Below, in pieces: positions 17,177 through 26,221 of a stretch of DNA of 64,000 nucleotides (the stretch's first letter is position 1; each line of letters opens with the position of its first letter). Under the pieces are notes generated by a model. The model did no database searches. It was not told the DNA's origin and saw only the letters and a program-made list of their open reading frames with translations. This DNA is from Paenibacillus senegalensis JC66 (GTDB lineage Bacteria > Bacillota > Bacilli > Paenibacillales > NBRC-103111). The stretch spans positions 618,699 to 682,698 of the forward strand of contig NZ_HE610959.1 of NCBI RefSeq assembly GCF_000285515.1, in the 5' to 3' direction. A program made the position numbers and the translations under genes.

Positions 17177-18235
17177 TCAGCCCACCCCTCGCGCACCCCT
17201 ATTTTCAAGATGTATTAGAGAGCTATCTCCCTTGCTGCTATCGCTTAAAGACCGGGAACCTGGCGATGTCCGGCTCTGCAAATATGATTTGTTAGGCAGC
17301 AAGTGCTGAGCCTGCACAAACCGGATCGTGCCGGATTTCGCCCGCATGACCATGGAATGGGTCTCCGCTCTTTGTCCCGGCAAATAGCGCACACCTTTAA
17401 GAAACTCGCCGGACGCGATTCCGGTTGCCGCGAAAATCACATCCCCTTGCCCGACAAGATCCTCCAGCTGCAGCAGCGCATGCGGATGGCGGATACCCAT
17501 TTGCGCGCAGCGCTCCAGCTGTTCATCGGTTTCGGGCAGCAGCCTGCCTTGGAAATCTCCTCCTAAACAGGTCAAAGCAGCTGCGGCCAGCACCCCTTCA
17601 GGCGCTCCTCCTGAACCCATATACAAGTCGATACCGGACTCAGGAAAGGCAGGGGCAATAGCTCCGGCGACATCTCCGGCGGGAATAAACTTGATTCTCA
17701 CCCCGATATTCCGCAGAGCGTTAATGAGCTCATTATGACGTTCCCTTTCCAGAATCATGACAGTCAGATCGGAGACCGCCTTGTTCAAAGCCTCCGATGC
17801 TTTCAACAGCGTAACTTCCACAGGATCATCCAGACTAAGCTTTCCTTTAAGCGCAGGACCGGCTGCTAATTTCTCCATATATACATCGGGGGCATTAAGC
17901 AAATTCCCTTTCGGCGCTATCGCGATGACGGAAAGCGCATTATTCAAGCCTTTGGCCACAATTTCCGTTCCTTCAAGCGGATCGACAGCGACATCCACTT
18001 CAGGGCCTTCACCCGTGCCGACCTTTTCTCCAATATACAGCATGGGGGCCTCATCCATTTCTCCCTCGCCAATCACCACTTCTCCACGAATGCTGACGGA
18101 ATGAAACATTTCCCTCATGGCGGAAGTAGCCGCTTCATCGGCTTCCTCCTTTTTGCCCCTTCCCATCCAAGGGGCAGAAGCCAGAGCTGCGGCTTCCGTC
18201 ACCCGAACAATTTCCAATGCTAGCTCTCTTTCCAT
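17177..18235 (-). CDS. glpX: Class II fructose-1,6-bisphosphatase
   Basis: 352 residues. GEGEMDEAPMLYIGEKVGTG, the metal-binding VAVDPLEGTE, YMGSGGAPEGVLAA and ATGIASGEFLKGV are GlpX signatures. It hydrolyses fructose-1,6-bisphosphate to fructose-6-phosphate, a key gluconeogenic step. Usual members are about 320 residues; here about 30 extra C-terminal residues rich in Ser, Arg and Gly (SRTSPGSRSLSDSSKGDSS) follow the conserved core. AAGGAG precedes the ATG. It is the last gene of an apparent gapB / SR1P-like / glpX operon, 45 bases after the SR1P-like gene. Confidence 0.93.
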   Translation of the reverse strand: MERELALEIVRVTEAAALASAPWMGRGKKEEADEAATSAMREMFHSVSIRGEVVIGEGEMDEAPMLYIGEKVGTGEGPEVDVAVDPLEGTEIVAKGLNNALSVIAIAPKGNLLNAPDVYMEKLAAGPALKGKLSLDDPVEVTLLKASEALNKAVSDLTVMILERERHNELINALRNIGVRIKFIPAGDVAGAIAPAFPESGIDLYMGSGGAPEGVLAAAALTCLGGDFQGRLLPETDEQLERCAQMGIRHPHALLQLEDLVGQGDVIFAATGIASGEFLKGVRYLPGQRAETHSMVMRAKSGTIRFVQAQHLLPNKSYLQSRTSPGSRSLSDSSKGDSSLIHLENRGARGVG

Positions 18236-18280
18236 AAGCTGGCTCCTTCCTCAAAATGCTCTGAATGTCTGGTAATAGGA

Positions 18281-18472
18281 CTAGCAGTCCTCCTGGTTCA
18301 AGGCCACTCCGCTGCCGGCTTGCTGCGCGGAATTCCCCGGTTTGCATGAAGCGCCGGAGCAGACGCTGTAGTAGACAGTGACCTTCTCCGTATCCAAAGT
18401 GCCGATCAATTCGCCGCAGTACTGGCAGTGTATACTTCCTAGCAGCGGCATGGAACCATTCATTTTCTCCAT
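18281..18472 (-). CDS. SR1P-like GapA-binding peptide
   Basis: 63 residues from ATG at 18472, preceded by AAAGGTGGGG. The core GSIHCQYCGELIGTLDTEKVT, then VYYSVCSGASC, follows the SR1P pattern (G-T-I-V-C-x-x-C-x(7-9)-E-K-V-T-x-x-Y-x-x-C) with two CxxC-like cysteine pairs. In B. subtilis the 39-residue SR1P, encoded by the small RNA SR1, binds GapA and promotes its association with RNase J1. This copy is longer, with an N-terminal extension and a Gly/Gln/Asn tail, and it sits in an operon directly behind a GAPDH gene (2 bases between frames). Its action on this GAPDH is inferred. Confidence 0.8.
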   Translation of the reverse strand: MEKMNGSMPLLGSIHCQYCGELIGTLDTEKVTVYYSVCSGASCKPGNSAQQAGSGVALNQEDC

Positions 18473-18474
18473 AT

Positions 18475-19521
18475 CTACCCCACCTTTGTAGAAGTTTGGA
18501 GCGGATGGCATACTTGCTGCAGCATATCCAGCACCCGGCATGCATAGCCCCATTCATTGTCATACCAAGCCAGCAATTTTAGCTGTCTTCCGTCACTTGC
18601 CAGAGAAAGTCCGTCGATAATGGCGGAGAATGAATTCCCGGTAAAATCTGTTGAAACCAATGGCTCATCACACCAGCTAATATAGCGGTTGTAGAGCGGT
18701 GAGGTCTGAAAGACGGTCCGCACCTCTTCTGCGGAAGGAGCGGACCGAAGAGTTAAGGTAATATCCGCAATAGACACATTCTGTACAGGTACTCGTAAGG
18801 AGAGCCCGCGGATTTTCTTGGATAGATGCGGGAGCACCGCTGAGAGTGCTTTGCCGATGCCGGTTGATGTCGGAACGATAGAGTGAGTACAGGCACGTGC
18901 CCGGCGCAGATCAGCGTGAGGGTTATCCAGAGCCCTTTGATCGCTTGTGTAAGCATGAACGGAAGTAACCCAGCCTTCTTCAATCCCAAATGCCGTGTCC
19001 AGCACATACAGAAGAGGCGCTGCGCAGTTGGTGGTACATGAAGCAGTGGATAAAAGCTGATGCTGCTTCGGGTCATACAAATGATCATTGACGCCCATCA
19101 CCGCTGTGAAATCCAGCTGTTTGCCCGGTGCGGTAACGATAACTTTATGCGCTCCTGCCTGCAAATGCTGCGAAGCCCCGCTGCGGTCCGTGAATTTTCC
19201 GGAAGCATCTATAACGATTTGCACACCCAGACTTTTCCAAGGTATACGGTTAGGCTGCCGTTCATAGGTGACTCTAACCGGCTGTCCGTTAATGATCAGC
19301 AGGTCGTTCCCGTCTGCCTTGACCTGAGCATTCCATGGACCGTGAATCGTGTCATATTTGAGCAGATGTACGATGGTGTCCAGCGGATGCACAGAATTTA
19401 TGGCTGTAATCCGCGGGGCCTGAACCTGCTGCCCGGTATTCATTTCAAATGCTTTTCGCAAAAGCAATCGACCAATTCGGCCAAGTCCGTTGATCCCTAC
19501 TCCAACCCCATCTCCCAACAC
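18475..19521 (-). CDS. gapB: Glyceraldehyde-3-phosphate dehydrogenase, GapB type
   Basis: 348 residues from GTG at 19521, with AAAGGATG about 9 bases upstream; an ATG at 19533 is the alternative. N-terminal GINGLGRIGRLLLRKA is the Rossmann motif, and STASCTTNCAAPLL holds the catalytic Cys. Instead of the NAD-selective Asp after the second strand, the protein has AINSVHP, and LLKYDTIHG and DNPHADLRRARACTHSIVPT resemble B. subtilis GapB. It is therefore probably the NADP-linked, gluconeogenic (or erythrose-4-phosphate) enzyme rather than glycolytic GapA. The operon partner glpX agrees with this. Confidence 0.85.
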   Translation of the reverse strand: MLGDGVGVGINGLGRIGRLLLRKAFEMNTGQQVQAPRITAINSVHPLDTIVHLLKYDTIHGPWNAQVKADGNDLLIINGQPVRVTYERQPNRIPWKSLGVQIVIDASGKFTDRSGASQHLQAGAHKVIVTAPGKQLDFTAVMGVNDHLYDPKQHQLLSTASCTTNCAAPLLYVLDTAFGIEEGWVTSVHAYTSDQRALDNPHADLRRARACTHSIVPTSTGIGKALSAVLPHLSKKIRGLSLRVPVQNVSIADITLTLRSAPSAEEVRTVFQTSPLYNRYISWCDEPLVSTDFTGNSFSAIIDGLSLASDGRQLKLLAWYDNEWGYACRVLDMLQQVCHPLQTSTKVG

Positions 19522-19722
19522 TATAAAACACATCCTTTTTCCATTAATTTCACATATATTGTACATTAAATAAAAATAATACACAATATATATCACACTA
19601 TTTAAACATATATTATTTTTCTAATCATGATATAGAAGAATAATGACGATTTATACTAAACTGAATTCTTTTCGTAGAAGGTAATCCTGTTGCAGGAAAT
19701 GGATTCATCCAACAATAAAAAA

Positions 19723-19755
19723 GGTATAAATTCGGCACATAACCGAATTTATACC
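19723..19755 (-). terminator. Terminator of rhamnose operon
   Basis: GGTATAAATTCGG and CCGAATTTATACC form a 13-bp perfect stem. On the minus strand it is followed by TTTTTTATT. It ends the rha operon and separates it from gapB. Confidence 0.88.
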
Positions 19756-19792
19756 CTGATTAAGGTTTCTAGCGCACCCTCGTATTTGTAAT

Positions 19793-20551
19793 TTAAACCA
19801 GCGTAACCTTGCATTCCAATGCCTGCAGCTGTTCCAAAATTTCCGCGCTAATGTTTCGATCCGTCACGACCTCGTCCACCTCTTCAAGCAGTGCTACACG
19901 GGTAAAAGCCTGAATCCCGAATTTGCTTGAGTCTGCCAGCAAAATGACCCGTTCCGCGGCTTGAATCATCTTTTGCTTGATTCTCGCCTGCAGTTCAGTT
20001 GATTCACTGATTCCTCTTGTCAGATGAACACCCTTGGCAGATAAAAATAATTTGTCCACATGATAAACCTCCAACGAGCTTTCCGCTAACGGTCCGACAA
20101 ATGACATCGAACGGCTCGCTAAAGTCCCGCCTGTGGATACCACCTCTATCTTCTCTTTCATACTAAGCTCTGTCGCTACCCGGATCGAGTTGGTCAATAC
20201 GGTAAGTGGGATATCAGGCAGGATAGACGCCATATACCACGCCGTTGTACTGGCATCAAGAAGAATCCTCTCCCCCGGCTCAATAAGCCGGATGGCCGCT
20301 TCTGCGATTTGCCTTTTCTCCTCGGTATTCATCACTTCCCTGATAAAGTAAGGAGTTTCCCGGTTCTGCTCCTTAATGCTGACGGCCCCACCATGAGAAC
20401 GCTGCAATTTGCCTTCCCGCTCCAGCCGGTCCAGGTCGCGGCGGATCGTTTCCTCAGTGACCTCGCATAACTTGCTGAGCTCTGTTACCCGGATGCTTCC
20501 TTTTTCATTGACCAGCGCTACGATTTTGTCCAAACGTTCAGCAACCAGCAT
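19793..20551 (-). CDS. rhaR: DeoR/GlpR-family regulator of rhamnose genes
   Basis: 252 residues from ATG at 20551, with AAAGAGG upstream. An N-terminal winged helix-turn-helix (RLDKIVALVNEKGSIRVTEL, then CEVTEETIRRDLDRLEREG) is the DeoR DNA-binding domain. The C-terminal DeoRC sensor domain contains ILLDASTTAWYMA, LTNSIRVATEL, STGGTLASRS, DKLFLSAKGVH and LLADSSKFG. Such regulators sense a phosphosugar; here rhamnulose-1-phosphate is the obvious candidate by context. The gene is the last of the operon, 80 bases after rhaB. The symbol is by context and analogy with B. subtilis RhaR. Confidence 0.85.
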   Translation of the reverse strand: MLVAERLDKIVALVNEKGSIRVTELSKLCEVTEETIRRDLDRLEREGKLQRSHGGAVSIKEQNRETPYFIREVMNTEEKRQIAEAAIRLIEPGERILLDASTTAWYMASILPDIPLTVLTNSIRVATELSMKEKIEVVSTGGTLASRSMSFVGPLAESSLEVYHVDKLFLSAKGVHLTRGISESTELQARIKQKMIQAAERVILLADSSKFGIQAFTRVALLEEVDEVVTDRNISAEILEQLQALECKVTLV

Positions 20552-20631
20552 AGCCAACCTCTTTCCGCCGTTTATGATATCTGCTTTCGAGCTTCTGCTC
20601 CTCCGTATTCCAAAGCTGCCCGGCACCGGGA

Positions 20632-22107
20632 TCAGCTTTCCTTAAGCCCAGTCTTTTGCAAAAAGCTTCCATAGGCGTGCCTCCACATTTCCAGGCTTCC
20701 GGGTTCATAGATGATTACCGGAAATGAGTCTCCGATAACCTTCCTGGCTTCCCATATGTCCGCTAATTCTCCCTGTGAAATCCATTGCACAGCCAAATTT
20801 CCTATCGCGCTACCTTCCGCTGGTCCAGCCCATACCGGTCTGCCGATCGCATTAGCTGTCCATTGGCACAGAAGCTGATTTTGAATACCGCCGCCCACCA
20901 TATGCAGCCCGTCAAAGGCTTGGCCAGACAGCTGCTCGGTCTGATTCAGCACATACCGGTATTTTAACGCAAGACTTTCTAAAATGCACCTGACGATGCC
21001 TTCGGGCTCCTGAGGAGGGGACTGGCCGGTCTGCAAGCAGTACTCCCTGATCCGTTCCGGCATATTGCCCTGCGGCAAAAATCGTTCATCATCGGGGTCT
21101 ATATAGGCGGCAAAAGCAGGGGCTTGCTCAGCCATTTGCAGCAGCTCCGGAAAACTGTAAGCGCGGCCTTCCTGCATCCATTGCCTCCGGCATTCCTGCA
21201 GTATCCATAACCCCATAATGTTCTTAAGCAAACGGAAAGTTCCGCAGACTCCCCCCTCATTACTGAACTTTAGCTTGCGCGCCAATTCGTGAATAACCGG
21301 CTGCTCCACCTCCGTTCCCATTAAAGACCAAGTACCGCAGCTGAGGTAGGCGAAAGGACGCTTAGAAGCCGGCACCGCAGCAACAGCGGAAGCAGTATCA
21401 TGCTCGCCTGCGGCTACCACGGGAATGCCTGCGATGCCAAGCTCATGTTGAAGACGGGAATGGAGCTGCCCTACTGCTGTTCCCGGCTGAACCACAGAGC
21501 CGAACCAACCGGGCGAAAAGCCAAGCTTGCTAATGATGGTATCGTCCCAGCGCTTTAGCGTAGGATGAAACAGCTGAGTCGTTGTGGCGTTTGTAAACTC
21601 CCCCGCCATCTCTCCTGTTAAATAATAACGCAAGAGCTCGGGGATCATCAGCAGCCGATCCGCGGCAGCAAGAAGAGGAGAATTTGCCTTATGCAGCGCA
21701 TAGAGCTGGAAGATGGTGTTAAAAGGGAGAAGCTGTATCCCTGTTCTAGAGAACAGCTCCGCTTCCGGAATTTTTTTGAACAGCTCGCTCATGATGCCAG
21801 CCGTATGCGAATCCCGATAATGATACGGATTCCCGAGCAGCTCGCCGTTTTTAGCGATAAAGCCAAAATCAACGGCCCACGAATCTATCGCCATACTATT
21901 AAGCGTAATCCCCTGATGCTTGACCTTTAACAGTCCCTGCTTAATCTCATGGTAAAGGCGCAGAATATCCCAATAGAGCCGCCCTCCCGCATGAACCGGA
22001 TCGTTAGGAAAACGGTGAATTTCTTCAATTTCCATCTGCCGGTCAGTCAAACGGCCAAGGATTGCTCTGCCGCTGCTGGCCCCAAGATCAAAGGCAAGCA
22101 CGCTCAC
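20632..22107 (-). CDS. rhaB: Rhamnulokinase
   Basis: 491 residues. FGGY-family carbohydrate kinase: LAFDLGASSGRAILG binds ATP phosphate, MAIDSWAVDFGF is the sugar-contact segment, and VAAGEHDTASAVAAVP, SCGTWSLMGTE and MVGGGIQNQLLCQWTAN are typical of rhamnulokinases. It phosphorylates L-rhamnulose to rhamnulose-1-phosphate. The start overlaps the end of the isomerase gene by 4 bases (ATGA), showing translational coupling. Confidence 0.93.
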   Translation of the reverse strand: MSVLAFDLGASSGRAILGRLTDRQMEIEEIHRFPNDPVHAGGRLYWDILRLYHEIKQGLLKVKHQGITLNSMAIDSWAVDFGFIAKNGELLGNPYHYRDSHTAGIMSELFKKIPEAELFSRTGIQLLPFNTIFQLYALHKANSPLLAAADRLLMIPELLRYYLTGEMAGEFTNATTTQLFHPTLKRWDDTIISKLGFSPGWFGSVVQPGTAVGQLHSRLQHELGIAGIPVVAAGEHDTASAVAAVPASKRPFAYLSCGTWSLMGTEVEQPVIHELARKLKFSNEGGVCGTFRLLKNIMGLWILQECRRQWMQEGRAYSFPELLQMAEQAPAFAAYIDPDDERFLPQGNMPERIREYCLQTGQSPPQEPEGIVRCILESLALKYRYVLNQTEQLSGQAFDGLHMVGGGIQNQLLCQWTANAIGRPVWAGPAEGSAIGNLAVQWISQGELADIWEARKVIGDSFPVIIYEPGSLEMWRHAYGSFLQKTGLKES

Positions 22108-23324
22108 CAGCTGACACCGTCCTTGCCTCTCGCCGCGATTCTATCCGCATACCCGCTTTCCAGGTAAGCTTTCATCGGATCGCGGGGGAGTCCCTGTTCT
22201 TCCCGGACAGCATGCAGGAGTGGAGTGACATCGAACTCGAAAGCACGGCGGACCGCATCTTCAGCGCCAAGCACATCCCCTTTTTCCTGGGCCTGCCGGA
22301 CTTCATCATGATGGATTAACAACGCCTTCGCATACTGTGTCTGCACATTCAATACGGAGCGAAGCATGGCCGGGATCTTGGGCTCAATATTGTGGGATTG
22401 ATCAATCATATAAGCTATCGAATTGACAGTATCCCGAAGTGCATCATTCCCCTCCGCGGCAGCCAGCTGGATTTGGTAAAAAATAAGGAACAGCTCATAA
22501 GGATTCACCGAACCGACAATTAAGTCATCATCAGCGTATTTGCGGCTGTTGAAATGAAACCCGCCGAGCTTTTGCTCGTCAATGAGGAGGGCGACAATAT
22601 GCTCAATATTGGTTCCTTGCGGATGGTGCCCCGTATCAACCAGAACCTGTGCCTGCGAACCCAGCTTGAGCGCATAATTGTAGGCCATTCCCCAGTCTGC
22701 CAGATCTGTATGATAGAAGGCCGGCTCAAAAAATTTATATTCAATAAGCATGCGCATCGACGGATCCAACGCTTTGTACACTTCTTCAAAAGCCTCCAGC
22801 ATCCAGGCCTTGCGCTTGCGCAGATGCCCCTGACCGGGATAGTTGGTGCCATCAGCCAGCCATAGACTAATGTCTCGCGATCCGGTCAGCCTGGCGATCT
22901 CCACACATTCCAGCAGATGATCAATAGCCTTGCGGCGTATGGCGGGATCCGTATGGGTTACACTGCCCAGCATGTATTCCTCTTCCTGAAACAAATTAGG
23001 ATTAACCGCTCCGATCGTAAGCCCCAGGCTCTCGGCGTGGCTTCTGAGCTTACTGTAATCCTCGACTTTATCCCAAGGAATGTGAATGGCTACGGATGGG
23101 CACAATCCGGTCAGTTGATGCACCTGTGCCGCATCCTCGAACTTCTCGAACGGATTCCGCGGAACACCGGTTTGCTTAAACACCTTGAAACGGGTTCCGG
23201 AATTGCCGTATCCCCAAGAAGGAGTTTCAATTTTCAACTCCGACAAGCTTTTTTTGACAAAAGCCAAATCAATGCCTCTAGCCTGCTGCTGCTCTTCGAA
23301 CAATGCATAAGCGCGATCTGACAT
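22104..23324 (-). CDS. rhaI: L-rhamnose isomerase, RhaI (Gram-positive) type
   Basis: 406 residues. It is not the E. coli RhaA form; SWGYGNSGTRFKVF, HIPWDKVEDY, LWLADGTNYPGQGHLRKR, IEYKFFEPAFYHTD, LVDTGHHPQGTNIEHIVA and GGFHFNSRKYADDDL belong to the RhaI group typified by the Pseudomonas stutzeri enzyme. It is a metal-dependent TIM barrel that converts L-rhamnose to L-rhamnulose. Metal ligands fall in the Glu, Asp and His residues of those segments. Second gene of the operon, 32 bases after the aldolase-dehydrogenase. Confidence 0.93.
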   Translation of the reverse strand: MSDRAYALFEEQQQARGIDLAFVKKSLSELKIETPSWGYGNSGTRFKVFKQTGVPRNPFEKFEDAAQVHQLTGLCPSVAIHIPWDKVEDYSKLRSHAESLGLTIGAVNPNLFQEEEYMLGSVTHTDPAIRRKAIDHLLECVEIARLTGSRDISLWLADGTNYPGQGHLRKRKAWMLEAFEEVYKALDPSMRMLIEYKFFEPAFYHTDLADWGMAYNYALKLGSQAQVLVDTGHHPQGTNIEHIVALLIDEQKLGGFHFNSRKYADDDLIVGSVNPYELFLIFYQIQLAAAEGNDALRDTVNSIAYMIDQSHNIEPKIPAMLRSVLNVQTQYAKALLIHHDEVRQAQEKGDVLGAEDAVRRAFEFDVTPLLHAVREEQGLPRDPMKAYLESGYADRIAARGKDGVSW

Positions 23325-23356
23325 CGTAACGCCCTCCTGATCATGATTAATAGTAA

Positions 23357-25426
23357 CTAACGGGTAAATGCCGCCGGAACTCCGCCGTCAATGGTCAGCA
23401 TACAGCCTGTCGTCTTGGACGCTTTGCTTGATGCAAAAAAAGCGATACCTTCAGCAATATCCTGAGGAAAAATATTGACCAGCAAGGTTGTGCGCTGCCG
23501 GTAGTACTCCTCCAGTTCATCCGGATGAATTCCGTACGCTTCGGCCCGCTCTTGCCTCCAGCGACCGTTCCAGATGGCCGATCCCTGGAGAATTGCATCA
23601 GGCAGGATCGTGTTCACGCGGATGCCATATTCCCCGCCTTCCGCAGCTATGCACCGGGCGAGATGCGCTTCCAGAGCTTTAGCCGAGCTGTAAGCGGCAG
23701 CGTTCTTGCCCGCATAGACAGAATTTTTGGAGCCGATGAATACCATACTCCCTCCTATGCCCTGCTCCTTCATCTGCCGGAACCCTTCCCTCGCGACCAG
23801 AAAATAACCGGTTCCGAGAACATCGATGTTAAGCCTCCATTCCTGAAGACTTGTGTCGGCAAACGGGCTTGAGGTCGCCAGTCCCGCATTGTTGACGATA
23901 ATATCAACTCCCCCATAATGGAGAGCCGCCTGCAAATAAGCGCTCCTTACAGCCTCTTCATCCGTAACATCAACCTTCACGGCCAAGGCACGGTTTTCCC
24001 CGAATTGATTGTTGAGCTCACGAGCGACCTGCTCAGCGCCTTCCAGATTCAAATCTGCGAGCACAACATGAGCCCCTTCTGCCACCAACCGGCGTGCTGC
24101 CGCGCCGCCAATGCCTCCTGCCCCGCCGGTAATCAATGCCACTTGTCTTGAAAACTCGCTTTCCGGCGGAGCAAGACTAAGCTTGTAAAGCTCGAGCGGC
24201 CAGTACTCGACGTGGAAGGATTCCTCCTCGCTGAGAGAGACGAAACGCCCTACAGCGGTCGCCCCTTTCATCACCGCAATAGCACGGTGGTAGAGCATAG
24301 CGCTTACGTTCGCCATCGCCCGGCTCTTTCCAGTGGTGATCATGCCTACTCCCGGAATGAGAATGACCCTTGGCGCCGCCTCGAAACGCTTATCACCATC
24401 TTTGCGATAGCGCTCAAAATAGCTTTTATACTGTTCCTTATAATGTCGCAGCCCTTGAATGAGCTGCTGCTTCAGCTGCTCGAAGTCCTGTTCCTCAGCC
24501 GGATTCCAGTTAATGAACAATGGCACTACCTTCGTATGCACCAAATGATCGGGACAGGCTGCGCCGATTTGCGACAATTCTCTCGACTCACGTCCGCAAA
24601 CAAACTCCAATACGTCCGGCTGATCATCAAATGTCAGAATCATTCGCTTCTCATCACTAACTTCGCCCCGGATCACCGGCATGATTTCTGCCGCCAGCTC
24701 GCGCCGCTTCTGTGCAGACAGAGGCTGGTACAGCTCGCCTCCGAACGGGGCATCTTCCATTCGGGATGCAATGTACGCTTCAGCCTCCTGTATGATGCTA
24801 ATCGTTTGATTGTAGCAGGCCTCCGACGTCTCTCCCCAGGTGACCAGGCCATGCTTCTCCATCAATACCAGCTCGGCTGCAGGATTTCCCTTAACCGCTT
24901 CGGCAATCATTTTGGATAGAGCAAAGCCGGGACGAACGTAAGGGACCCATACGAACCGGTCTCCGTAAATTTTCTGTGCTATCTCCCTGCCATTGTGCGC
25001 GCAGCAAATGCTGATGATCGCATCGGGATGGGTATGGTCCACATGCTTAAATGGCAAGAAGGCATGCAGAAGAGTTTCGATCGAAGACCTCGGGTGCCTG
25101 GCGTCAATCATGCAGTGGGCCAAATAAGCAACCATTTCCTCGTCCGGCATTTCATCCTTTTCCATTAACGGCCGCACATCATCCAGCCGCAAACCGGTAA
25201 ACTGCTCCCTTGTCATTGTTGCCAGATTGGAACCGCTTCCTTTTACAAACATCACTTCCACTTCGCGTCCGCGAAAATCCCTGACCGTCGTTTTGCTGGA
25301 CGTATTGCCTCCTCCCCAGTTGCAAACTGCGGGATCCGAACCAATCAAATTCGAGCGATACACTAAGCTGTCCAGATCATCTGCAAGCGCAGCAGTGTTG
25401 GAATTGTTCCATAAGTTCTGTACCAT
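23357..25426 (-). CDS. rhaEW: Bifunctional rhamnulose-1-P aldolase / lactaldehyde dehydrogenase
   Basis: 689 residues from ATG at 25426 (AAGGAG 9 bases upstream; a TTG three codons earlier directly abuts the site). The N-terminal half (about 25-400) is a class II aldolase: NWGGGNTSSKT, VKGSGSNLA and the zinc-binding HTHPDAI. The C-terminal part (about 425-689) is a short-chain dehydrogenase with ALITGGAGGIGGAAARRL, NNAGLA and the catalytic YSSAKA. It splits rhamnulose-1-phosphate into DHAP and L-lactaldehyde and oxidises the aldehyde to lactate. First gene of the rha operon. Confidence 0.93.
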   Translation of the reverse strand: MVQNLWNNSNTAALADDLDSLVYRSNLIGSDPAVCNWGGGNTSSKTTVRDFRGREVEVMFVKGSGSNLATMTREQFTGLRLDDVRPLMEKDEMPDEEMVAYLAHCMIDARHPRSSIETLLHAFLPFKHVDHTHPDAIISICCAHNGREIAQKIYGDRFVWVPYVRPGFALSKMIAEAVKGNPAAELVLMEKHGLVTWGETSEACYNQTISIIQEAEAYIASRMEDAPFGGELYQPLSAQKRRELAAEIMPVIRGEVSDEKRMILTFDDQPDVLEFVCGRESRELSQIGAACPDHLVHTKVVPLFINWNPAEEQDFEQLKQQLIQGLRHYKEQYKSYFERYRKDGDKRFEAAPRVILIPGVGMITTGKSRAMANVSAMLYHRAIAVMKGATAVGRFVSLSEEESFHVEYWPLELYKLSLAPPESEFSRQVALITGGAGGIGGAAARRLVAEGAHVVLADLNLEGAEQVARELNNQFGENRALAVKVDVTDEEAVRSAYLQAALHYGGVDIIVNNAGLATSSPFADTSLQEWRLNIDVLGTGYFLVAREGFRQMKEQGIGGSMVFIGSKNSVYAGKNAAAYSSAKALEAHLARCIAAEGGEYGIRVNTILPDAILQGSAIWNGRWRQERAEAYGIHPDELEEYYRQRTTLLVNIFPQDIAEGIAFFASSKASKTTGCMLTIDGGVPAAFTR

Positions 25427-25439
25427 TCCTGCCAACTCC

Positions 25440-25600
25440 TTTTTCTCCGCCTAAGTGAAAATAGATTTAGCTTCATAACTGTTTGCATTGTTTTGATTTT
25501 GTTTGTTTATTTCTCTTTTTACTATCATAACATTTTTGTTTTATTTTGAATATCTTTATTTACTAAAAAAACAAAAAAACATACTGTGCCCGCCAATATG
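25440..25600 (-). promoter_or_regulatory. AT-rich promoter region of rha operon
   Basis: About 160 bases directly upstream of the first rha gene are extremely A-rich on the coding strand, with repeated AACAAAA words (AAAACAAAAATG, AAACAAACAAAATC, AAAACAATGC) and a TATGAT hexamer at 25524-25529. The repeated words could be DeoR-type operator half sites. No good -35 box is visible. Confidence 0.35.
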
Positions 25601-25801
25601 ATTTCCTTTGCAGGATACGAAACTGAAGGCAGCAGTATGTCGTATTATCCAATTAGATGGGCCCGCACGCCGAAATACGTGCAGTATTGCTTACTATAAC
25701 GGAGTCCAAGCACGTTTCATTTCCTTGACCAATCGTTATATATGTATAAGGAAACTTGTATTGACGTGAGAAGCAAACAATTGAAGCCAAGGAGGACAAT
25801 A

Positions 25802-26221
25802 ATGCCGCCATACTTTTTACCCCTTATTATTCCCGGAGGAGTGCTGACTCTGCTGGGTGCTTTCTTTTTAACCATCGGTCTCATACGTAAGCTGCCAACC
25901 CGTCACTGGGAAGCGACGGTCGGGCAGGTTGTCAAAAAAGGAAAGCTTTTTCCCGGGCTTCCTGATAGCAGCCCTACCTTCCGATATATGGCTCATGATG
26001 GCCAAACTTATGAGAGAACATCGCTAATTACGCAAAGACCCGGCATTCCTCCGGGCCGGAACGTGCCGGTATTGTACCATCCGGAAAATCCGAAACGGGC
26101 TGTTATCAACACTTTTGCACAGAACGGCTCCGCTTTTATATTAATTGGAAGCATAATAATGGGCGTCGGTTTGATTCTTTTCATTATTCTGCTTGCTCTT
26201 TTATTTTCTAACGGCTCTTGA
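25802..26221 (+). CDS. DUF3592 membrane protein
   Basis: 139 residues from ATG at 25802 after AAGGAGG (25789-25795). Two membrane segments (about 5-26 and 112-136) flank an extracytoplasmic domain containing ATVGQVVKKGKL, SPTFRYMAHDGQTYERTS and VPVLYHPENPKRAVIN, the characteristic DUF3592 pattern. Function is unknown. It ends immediately before the convergent AraC-type gene with no terminator visible between them. Confidence 0.8.
   Translation: MPPYFLPLIIPGGVLTLLGAFFLTIGLIRKLPTRHWEATVGQVVKKGKLFPGLPDSSPTFRYMAHDGQTYERTSLITQRPGIPPGRNVPVLYHPENPKRAVINTFAQNGSAFILIGSIIMGVGLILFIILLALLFSNGS

Noticed and set aside
24212-24919. 235-codon open frame on + within the aldolase-dehydrogenase gene
   Set aside because: Antisense to the well-conserved class II aldolase domain; GC-rich codon usage on the opposite strand creates it.
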